Assembly (NCBI RefSeq): GCF_932276165.1
Contig: NC_064009.1
Span: forward strand, 7,750,001 to 7,814,000
DNA length: 64,000 nt
Reading direction: 5' to 3'
Origin: Plutella xylostella
Lineage: Eukaryota; Arthropoda; Insecta; Lepidoptera; Plutellidae
The notes under the pieces were generated by a model. The model ran no database searches, was not told the origin of the DNA, and was given only the letters and a program-made list of their open reading frames with translations. The translations under genes and the position numbers were made by a program. Shown here one piece after another: positions 55,765-64,000 of this stretch; position 1 is the stretch's first letter, and every line of letters starts with the position of its first letter.

Positions 55765-57602
55765 ATTGTATAAGTATACACTGTATACAAACAGTTTTGT
55801 GGAACATACTGTAAAACTAGAATTAATATGTAAACTTAATAAATAAATAAATAATAAATGTGTAGTCACACGCGGCAGTGACTCTGAAGATAGCTGCTAT
55901 CGTTCATGTCGTTATCTGCCTCGGCTACTGATGAGCCACGGGGAAAGTAAACTTTTGTGAACCCCACCGATTAGTTTTTTTAATGAATTATTATGGAATA
56001 TGACGATTCATTATCTTGTGATTTTCTGCTCGTAATCTGCTAGTCGAGTACCCTCGATCAAATCGGTAAAATTTACGCATATAATACTTCTTCAACTAGT
56101 TTACCTACTTATGGTTACCTATAAGGTATTAATTTGTGGTATTTGGTGGTTTAGGCTTGGAGAGCGCAAAGCGTATATGAGTATCTCATACGTTTGACGA
56201 TTCCTTCGTAAAGTAATGACCAACTATGCTCCACCAAATGTCGAAATTACGACATTATCATCATATAATTACCTGTTTTAACAGTCACCAAACAATTATA
56301 GTGCCTAGGCTTAGGACCTGGGTCTACAAAGGTAGGTTTTTAGAAAACAATACAAACACACAAATACATAAACGTTTATTGGAGTGATGTCGACATGATA
56401 AATGTGGGTACACAAAGTTCAAAGTTTGACCAAAATCGAAGTGAAACCTTATAATTTGCGGTCAGTCATTCTCATGTCAAGCAATTGGCCGATGGCCCGC
56501 AGAATATGAAAGTGGACTCTTTCACCACACACTCACGTGTATAAATAAATAAGGAGTGGTAGGTTTTTATTGTAAAGGACTTATAGAAGTACTTGTTCCG
56601 TGCAAGAAAGTAATTTTATGTTTGTAAATATGACTGTATTGTTCTAATTTAGCTGTTCTATCCGTACTGAAAATAATTTATTTTCTTTTCCAATCCTCTT
56701 TGAGTGTGTTAAAAACAACCAGATTAGGCGCACAAGTATCCATAGTGTAAATATTTCCTGTTACATCAAAATAAATCTGAGCTTAATTGGATAAATTTCC
56801 CAATAGTAACTTTATATTAACAAAGTTATGAACTAAGGAATGAGGAAAGGTCATTTGAAATGTAAACAACGTCCCCTGAAGCACTAAAACATTAAACAAA
56901 CAATTTGTTTGTAAAGTAACAAAAACAATAAAGTATAAGTTGAATACTTCATACTTTACAGGGGTAAAGCTAATAACATATAAACTAATAAGAACCAGAA
57001 AAGTAATAATAATAAGTAGTTTAAAAATAAATATCGAGCCAGTTCCTCAGTAGCCGTGGACAGTGTTGTGGCAGTTCTTGGGCTCATGTCTTTGTCTATG
57101 TCCAGTGAGCCCCTAAAAGTTAGTTTTTAGGTTTTATTGATTACAAAAAAGGAAAAAAATCTGTTTTCTTTGGTCGTCTGCATGGATTTTCAGTCAAAGT
57201 TTCATGTTATTACACGTGTATACGAAATTTACTACTAATTATATACCCAAACCTCGTCTGGCTGGTCTGGACTCATTTTTGGCTGATGATAATGACTTCC
57301 ACCCATTACCGAAACGGTTATCGGTAGCTGGCCCTATTTTAAGTCAATATTGCTTTGTCATCGGAATTACAAATACAAATTGATGAAGTCCTTCAAGAGA
57401 CCTTAGTTCATTCAATTAGTAAATACCTGTAGTACAGTGAGATTCACAATTCACAATAGTTTTGTAATGATGTTTATAGCGGACCTTGATTATTATTCAT
57501 TCAATATTCACTCACATTATAACGTGTACCTACGCAATGAAAAAAGAAAATGAACATGAATTACAAAATCTCACATTAAATTTTTTACCGACTTGAAAAA
57601 AA

Positions 57603-57658
57603 GGAGGGTAAAATATGTTATTATTTATACATATACATAATAACATATTTTACCCTCC
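57603..57658. repeat. Short hairpin next to a retroelement-like gacttgaaaaaaaggagg motif
   Basis: Arms ggagggtaaaatatgttatt and aataacatattttaccctcc pair perfectly around a short AT loop. The left arm is preceded by accgacttgaaaaaa, a common edge of lepidopteran repeats. Confidence 0.6.
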
Positions 57659-58311
57659 TCACGACTATCTAGAATCTAGATGTGCTGGTTTCCTTAACCG
57701 TAAGTGGTATACAATTTCCTTCTTTCTACAGAATTTACATGGCAGAAGCCGAGACCTTATCCGTTATACCACCACGAGACTAAATGTGTTCAAAATCTTG
57801 AAATCCCGACTTATGACGCTGACTGTACTTCTCTAGTCAAGTTCACGGGATCCTAAACAATGAAGCCCGCCTCACTGCCTCACTGGTCTCCGCTTGACCT
57901 TCAGTGAAGTGAAGTAATTAATTGATCTAATTAACGTAACCCTCCTCTCGTTGCCCAAATTGTTGGCTTACTTGTGACTGCTGTACTGTGAGTGTAGCTT
58001 TCTTCTCAATCTACTGTAGCTTTATTCGAAAGCTGCACTTCGCTAAGGTTTTCCTATGGGAATTAAATATTATAATGGCATAAAAAGTAAAAAGTTGTCA
58101 GCTTACTACATGTCGAATTCCATAAAAGAATGGTCCAGCTGTTTGGTGTTTTAAGACATCAGAATTTGGCGCGGTTGGGCAAATATTATTATTGCTAAAG
58201 ATTTTAGCTATCCGAGTGTAAATATAACTGTACAGTTCATTTTATATTTACGGACTTTGCATAAACCCCATGGAATAGCCCACAAACGTCATCACTTCCT
58301 CCACTTAATGT

Positions 58312-58425
58312 CCAGGGGGTCACTCTCTAAATTGACAAACGAACTAACTAGAATTGTCACGTAATCGGCACGCTTAATACAACGAGATAAAGCCGTAGTT
58401 AGAGCAACGCTATGAAACTTCGGAA
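58312..58425 (-). mobile_element. MITE copy related to 42985-43121
   Basis: On the minus strand it carries ctttatctcgttgtattaag and ends agagagtgaccccctgg, as in the other copies. Its other end is diverged. Confidence 0.55.
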
Positions 58426-58749
58426 AAGCAAATTGCAGCGCTAACCAGAGTACATACACCCATCCGTTGTACATAGATTTACTTAGCACATACGAGTACA
58501 ACCCTATTTGTTTAAGGACGTACGGCACTCACTCAACCCTCAAATACATCAGTGATTCCGCGAGGACAGGCGTGAAATTAAATGAGCATTGTGCACAAAT
58601 AGGCGAGCGTTGTGGCCTGAGGCCTAGCGTTTACGGGTTAACACATATTCATAGTGGTAACCTCTACTAAACTCGAGCTGACCGGAAGAGTTGACATCAC
58701 TTGATTCTAGCAATATAGGGAGAGCTTGCTAGTATGTAACTTGATAGCT

Positions 58750-58880
58750 AAGTTCCATATTTATTTATTTAATACTTTATTGCACAAATATAACATAAAT
58801 GTACAAAAGGTGGACTTAATGCTAAAAGCATTTTCTACCAGCCAACCTACAGGAGGTACAAGAAAACAAGTAGAAAGGTG
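58750..58880 (-). mobile_element. LINE 3' end
   Basis: Reverse of the 3' end at 37768-37862: tgtacaaaaggtggacttaa and gcattttctaccagccaacc. The t-rich left edge (atttatttatttaatacttt) is its tail. Confidence 0.65.
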
Positions 58881-60106
58881 CAAAAAATTTTTATTGAAAC
58901 ACGAAGAACTAAATATATATTGTATAAAGATAGGATCTACTTCTTGTATTTATTTAAGAAACTAACAGCCTCATGGACACTTATGCCAACAAAGTTTCCT
59001 TACCATGGCGTGTCGACGTCGGTGGCAATCACTAGAGGTAAGCTAGGGTTTGTCACTGTGCGTGGTAAATGTAATGATTTACAGGTATTGCCGATAAATT
59101 TGCCAATACGTGAATTATGCGCCTCGACGATACTGCCTTACGATAGACGTATAGCACTAAGAATACATGTAATGTGGGTGCCGCGCGAGTTAGTCAGTGT
59201 GGGGTCCCTCAATGTGAGACAAAGTCACTTCTACGCGACATTCAGGGGTTAACCAACTTGCGTATTGCGAAGTGCGGAGCGTACAGGGTGCTCGGCTGTT
59301 GAATGTGTCGCGCCTTCCGGCGTTTGACAGTTTTAGCCGTTTAGTTTTTGTGGTTTGGCAGTATTTTTAAATGTCTGATGTCTGGAAACGGTAACTCTAT
59401 GCCAGATTACGTGTCATGTCAAAAGCTCTCTCAAGTAGCATAAATATTGACAATTGCTTTACGAACGAGTTAGCTAGCAGGTGAGTTACCTGTGAGTCAC
59501 CTATGTCCAACTTTCAAAGACCTCCAAAACTCACAACATTATTATGTGCTTGCTCTTATTTGTAACTTAATTTATGTTGTGTGTTTTTCAGTAACGTTAT
59601 ATTGTATTGTATTAGGAATCAAACCTATCATTATGAACCGTTATGCACTTTCAACATTATTGATCAATTGCCCATCATTAAAGCACCCTGTACAACGCAG
59701 TTAGTTATAGTTTGAATTTGAAATGTAATAGGTCTGGCCTGCCTTCTGATGTGATAATGTTTTACGTTGTAAGTGCAGATTTAATTGGCGTTGAAATGGC
59801 CGTCTGGATGTCTGACGCAAACTCTAAACATATAAAATTACTTACTGGAAAAATAAGTGATTTTATCTTTTGCTATGAGAGCATTACGATGGTATATATG
59901 TATATGTCTATAAACCAATTGTTTGTTGTCGTCTTTAATAGGTAATGGAAATGGCAAAGTCCGAAGTATCTATTATCCTGTATAATGAGTCTTTAATACG
60001 TATAATTTTTTTATAAAACTGAACCAACTCATTTTCTAAAACTCTTTCTTCGGCCATCTATCTGACGTCTGCTTCCCGTTTTGATAATAATAAAATACCT
60101 ATATAT

Positions 60107-60672
60107 AAAAAACCGGCCAAGTGCGAGTCGGGCTCGCGCACAAAGGGTTCCGTAGCAGCAAATCAAAATTACAGTTAAATCAACCTATCTCAAAAACTAT
60201 AAGAGATACTTTGATCAAACCAAAAATCGTTGAAAGAGTTAATTAGCATGCATCACCTCTATTTTTTTTAGAATTTTATACCCCGTAGTTATAAAAATAG
60301 AGGGGGGGGGGACATACTTTTTACGACTTTGAGAGCTGATATCTCAAAAACCGTTCACTTTAAGAAAAATGTTTTTTAGAAAACTTTATATCATTTTAAA
60401 AGACCTTTCCATTGATACCCCACACGGGTATGTACATCGAAAAAAAAAATTTCATCCCTCAGTTACATGTATGGGGGGCCCCACCCCCAATTCTTTTTTT
60501 TACTATTTAGTGTCATATTTTTGTAGCGGTTCATACAACACATATTCCCATCAAATTTCATCACTGTAGTACTTATAGTTTCCGAGTAAATCGGCTGTGA
60601 CAGACGGACAGACGGACATGACGAAACTATAAGGGTTCCGTTTTTGCCATTTTGGCTACGGAACCCTAAAAA
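60107..60672 (-). repeat. 575-bp interspersed repeat, copy 3 (inverted)
   Basis: Inverse of the copies at 1002 and 10016, from aaaaaaccggccaagtgcga to tacggaaccctaaaaa. It is as similar to copy 1 as copy 2 is, so all three are recent. Confidence 0.85.
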
Positions 60673-62155
60673 AATGATTTCAAAATTTAGTAAAAAACAG
60701 TTCTTTAGCTAGACAAAAATGCGAGTATCATGAACAAGAATATACAAAACAATTAGTTTCGGCTAATTTTCAGTAGCTAATGTCTAGTCTAGATCTAAAT
60801 GAAGACACGCAACCGTGCCAAACCAGTTTTTTCTAGGTCTGAACCTAGGTTATTCCCGGAATACCTAGGTTAGCTGAACTTTTGTACTTTTTTGACCTTC
60901 CACATAAGGGTTTGAAGTTGAATATTTAACCCCCTAATACATGCAAATTTTTGGTGTAATTGTAGGTTTACTGTAAGAAATAAATACATATTGTTAAGAT
61001 TGAGTGATTGACGGATTTTTTTAGGTAGGTACTCCTAATCAAATAGTAATAAAAACAATTAAAGTAGTATATTTTAATTGTAATTAAGTCCCCTATAAAT
61101 ACACAGTCATGAATTTAAAATATTAAAACATCATGGGTTCCACTCCACAACATAGTTAAAGGAAAATGGGTGTGTCAAATTGCAGTGAAATGTAATCTGA
61201 TTTCATATGAACCGTAATGTTGGCAATATCCAATTATCCACCCTTTAGTTCTCTTGTAAATTGCGTGAGCTTTTAGTGGGCTGCGTGACTTTCGCGTGTT
61301 GTGACCTAGCGCGTCCTTAGACATTCAGCGCCGCCTACAAGACCTAAAACACTAGATATTACCCGAAATTATTATCGTTTTCCCCTTATCGTAGCAGACT
61401 TGTAGCACTCAACATTGCTATCACGAACCGTCTTTTAAATTCACCTCGCTGGTTCCAATTCTGACTGGTAACTAATCAAATAAATGGTACTTCATAAAAA
61501 TACGTTTAAGCAGTGAAAAATTTCGCTTGATTTAGGCAATTTTTCGTAATTTCGCTATCTGCATTGCGGCGTGGGGTTGCACTGCCGACCGCAGTGGAAA
61601 ATTGTTCTTTATAGGTTTTCCATTCGTACGCCCCCTCGCGCCGCTGTTACGGAATTATTATTTAAACGACGCCTGTAGGATGTTTGGAATGTTTTCGTGA
61701 ACGCCACATTTTGCGCGGCGATAGGTCAATAAACTCAGGTGTGGAGGCATTACGCTGAATATTTCATTTTTAATCGATAGCGGAGCGCCGTGTCGAAATT
61801 TCCGTATTGTTTTTTTTAACACCGGACTTTCTTGCCTTACTTCTGGATCAGGATTATTTTACGTTCTACTGCAAATGGAGGCAAAGAAATCGTTTTTTTA
61901 TTGCACATTTTTAAACTTTGCGGCTTGCATTCCTTGCTGGTTCCGGGTGATTAAATTTGCGATACCGTTTATGTTTCAATTTCCAACGACCGGCTCTACT
62001 TGGAAAGCAGTTAACACATTCTCAGCGGTGGAATTGCTGCACCTAACAACAGGCTGTTATCAAGTGCCTAGGCACCGATTTGGCGGGTCAACGACTGTGC
62101 TATCGTTTAAAAAAACTTTCAACTCGATCGATCACATTCCGCTCTCTTGTTTCAG
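60673..62155. other. Unique region with a GC-richer block
   Basis: The block at about 61500-61850 is unique and GC-richer (ccccctcgcgccgctgttac, gcgcggcgatagg) and may be regulatory. No coding sequence is recognised. Confidence 0.35.
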
Positions 62156-62199
62156 ATCCGGAGTTCAGCGTCCGATAAAACTAAGACGATAACGAAATG
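62156..62199 (+). other. Candidate 44-nt internal exon
   Basis: A strong acceptor (gctctcttgtttcag) and a consensus donor (aaat|gtaagt) enclose 44 nt. One frame is open (IRSSASDKTKTITK) and the other two contain stops. It may be a short coding or leader exon of the long plus-strand gene suggested by the exons near 12-13.8 kb. No family is recognisable from 14 residues. Confidence 0.35.
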
Positions 62200-63466
62200 T
62201 AAGTACACATAATATTACTTTCAAATTATTTTATAGGCTGTCGGGTTGCTAAGTGCTGTGTGTGGTTTTTTTTTGATAACGCACTGATTCGACACGGATG
62301 ATTGTAACACCTACGTATTTAAATTACATGGGCATTGAAGGAGATGTAAAGATTTTTATTAGGCATATAAGTAAATGCGGCGATTTAGTTATGGTCGTTA
62401 TTGCCTAGTAACCTTATCGCAGACCAATCCGTCGGTATTTACAACACACGCTAATGAATAGCTAAACCTATTCCCATTACCCGCTGTCAGACTTCAGAGA
62501 TTAGTTTAGTTTCTCATATAGGTCACAAAAAACAGGCACCTGCTAATTAATTTAGAAAAAAATATGCAGTTGCAATAATTTATTTATTTGAAGACCAACA
62601 AATGATACACTTGTTACATACATCTAGGCTACATAAATAAAATACCTACTAAACCTACTTAATAATGAAATTAATCAATAATGTCAATCGCACAACATCC
62701 TCTTTCCGATCAAGGGTTAGAAAACAGCGTGTTTATCTTACACCTCGAGATACTAACCCCTGTTCTTACTCCAACATATTCACCCTCCGCGTCTCGATAT
62801 CGAATTTAAATTTGGAAAGTCTTCCGGTGATTTATAGGGATCCCTTAATTCCCATATTTGATTCGCACTTAATCACTTTTTATGGTCTTTTTTTTCACGG
62901 AAACGCTTTATTTAACATCTGCTCTGTGATTTACGGACTGTGGACGGAACCCGGGACTGCGTATATCACCCACATGAGGGATTGCTCAATTATTTGTTAA
63001 GTTTAACTGTTATGGGGATAGAAGTGACCATATTTTATTATTGATACCATCTCGTGGCGTGGGGTAGCTGATGGATTTGATTTTTTATTGATACGAGTAG
63101 TTTAGTTTTGAATTTGTCCAAATTAACAGATGACACCAATTTTGTTATTGATTGTTTTTATCGATTTGATTGTCGACTAGCTTTTCTGCGCGAGCTTTGC
63201 ATCGCATTTGCAGGGTTTTCCGTTCGAATTCCGGGATAAAAAGTAGCATCTAGGACTCAAGGACAAAGTTACGTTATAATGGTACAATAAATTTCGGTTT
63301 CGGTTTACTTTTTGAGTTACACACTGTATACATAAGAGGTTTTACTGATTATATATATTTCCCCCAATGTGAAAAAGGGCGGGGCCGAGCACCACTGAAC
63401 CACTGCACCAGTAAAGAATTGTGGTATAAAATTTACCACATCTACATGTGCTAACCCCCCATCATC
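62200..63466. other. Region before the SINE
   Basis: AT-rich, with a degraded Helitron-like 3' part on the minus strand at about 63172-63260 (gactagcttttctgcgcgag, ccgggataaaaagtagc). No gene is recognised. Confidence 0.4.
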
Positions 63467-63543
63467 GGACGACCGAATGGCGTAGTGGTTAGTGACCCTG
63501 ACTACTGAGCCGAAGGTCCCGGGTTCGATTCCCGGCTGGGGCA
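63467..63543 (+). mobile_element. tRNA-derived SINE, copy 5 (head only, cut by a copia insertion)
   Basis: The tRNA-like head with both boxes is intact up to ggctggggca, where the copia-type LTR begins. The rest of the SINE should lie beyond the retrotransposon, to the right of the window. Confidence 0.85.
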
Positions 63544-63736
63544 TGTTAGAATGTAAACAAAACCAACAAAAACAAGACCACTATTTTGTCTGATGACAGA
63601 TGACGTTAGTTTTTTGACAGTTGTCAATGTCACTTGCTCTCTAACCTCTTGTGAAGCTTACTTGTGTTTTATTTTGGAAAAATAAATATTGCCGTAAATC
63701 GAAGTAATCCTGGTCTTATTTACCCAAAAACCAACA
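63544..63736 (+). repeat. 5' LTR of a copia-type retrotransposon
   Basis: It is 193 bp, starts tgttagaatgtaaac and ends accaaca. Directly after comes ggttatgggcccag, the primer site known from Drosophila copia (initiator methionine tRNA fragment). An aaataaat motif near 63680 may be its polyadenylation signal. The likely target duplication is gggca (63539-63543). Confidence 0.85.
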
Positions 63737-63850
63737 GGTTATGGGCCCAGGACAGTTTCCGCGCATTAATAAGTAAATATTTCGTGCGAATAGGATTTAT
63801 TTTCAGATATTTGTATAACCGGCATATAAGGTAACCTCAAAAGGTAAAAC

Positions 63851-64000
63851 ATGGCCGGCTCCGCTAACAATGTTGGGATTCCAATTGATAAGCTCAAAGG
63901 CATGGAAGACTATAATAATTGGAAGTTCATGATGCGCATGTTATTGTTGCATGAAGATATGTATGAGTGCGTAGAATCAGAATCTGGATGCAAAGATGAC
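63851..64000 (+). CDS. Copia-type gag, N-terminal 50 residues (partial)
   Basis: The open frame begins MAGSANNVGIPIDKLKGMED and has the NWKFMMRMLL stretch, matching the usual start of copia gag (KL-G--NY--WK--M---L). The ATG lies 114 nt after the LTR. No stop is reached before the window ends. This protein would build the retrotransposon particle. Confidence 0.85.
   Translation, partial: MAGSANNVGIPIDKLKGMEDYNNWKFMMRMLLLHEDMYECVESESGCKDD

Larger units (their letters stand above)
55765..60106. other. Region without recognised genes
   Basis: Contains a hairpin (57603-57658), a MITE fragment (58312-58425) and a LINE tail (58750-58880). Short open frames only, none with a known domain. Confidence 0.4.
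63544..64000 (+). mobile_element. Ty1/copia-type LTR retrotransposon (left end)
   Basis: LTR, primer site and gag start are in the right order and spacing. The element extends past the right edge, so its completeness cannot be judged. It inserted into a SINE. Confidence 0.87.

Noticed and set aside
62665..63000. 111-residue plus-strand ORF
   Set aside because: No family resemblance and no flanking splice sites. Kept as probable chance.

Overview
The window looks like a moth or butterfly (Lepidoptera) chromosome segment: AT-rich, intron-rich and full of elements typical of that order. These include tRNA-derived SINEs, short Helitron-like elements with GTCT microsatellites, LINE 3' ends carrying a conserved 'ggccgcc' block, MITEs and LTR elements. 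Only two host protein genes can be recognised with confidence, and both lie in the first 11.2 kb. They are arranged head to head. On the minus strand (58-8873) is the 5' part of a glycoside hydrolase family 31 gene, a lysosomal alpha-glucosidase/maltase-type protein with a cytosolic tail, one membrane anchor, a trefoil (P-type) domain and the start of the catalytic domain. Ten exons can be joined in phase, and the gene runs off the left edge. An eleventh segment is a tandem copy of part of the trefoil exon that differs only at synonymous sites, which suggests a mutually exclusive exon. On the plus strand (9510-11126) is a zucchini/PLD6-like mitochondrial phospholipase-D-fold nuclease of the piRNA pathway. 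It has three exons, and its first intron carries an interspersed repeat.

From about 12 kb to the right edge there is no recognisable host protein-coding gene. Two well-formed exon candidates (ending at 12487, and 13531-13774) carry only short ORFs and look like 5' leader exons of a plus-strand gene with very long introns. A recursive-splice-like site at 38849/38850 and a candidate 44-nt exon at 62156-62199 fit that idea. GC-rich, non-repetitive islands (for example 16.0-17.0 kb and 61.5-61.85 kb) could be enhancers in such an intron.

The rest is mobile DNA. At 21187-24974 (minus) is a 5'-truncated non-LTR retrotransposon with an 11-bp target duplication. Its RNase H region is followed, in the same frame, by a long unassigned segment and a full superfamily-1 helicase of the kind found in alphavirus-like plus-strand RNA viruses. 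One in-frame TGA separates the two parts. At 28071-30771 is a Ty3/gypsy-type LTR element with only gag and protease left, whose 5' LTR has lost 150 bp. At 53538-55501 is a 2-kb foldback element with roughly 810-bp arms, one arm broken by a Helitron-like insertion. At 63544 a copia-type element begins inside a SINE and leaves the window within its gag. Smaller hairpin MITEs, LINE tails and a three-copy 575-bp repeat fill the remainder.
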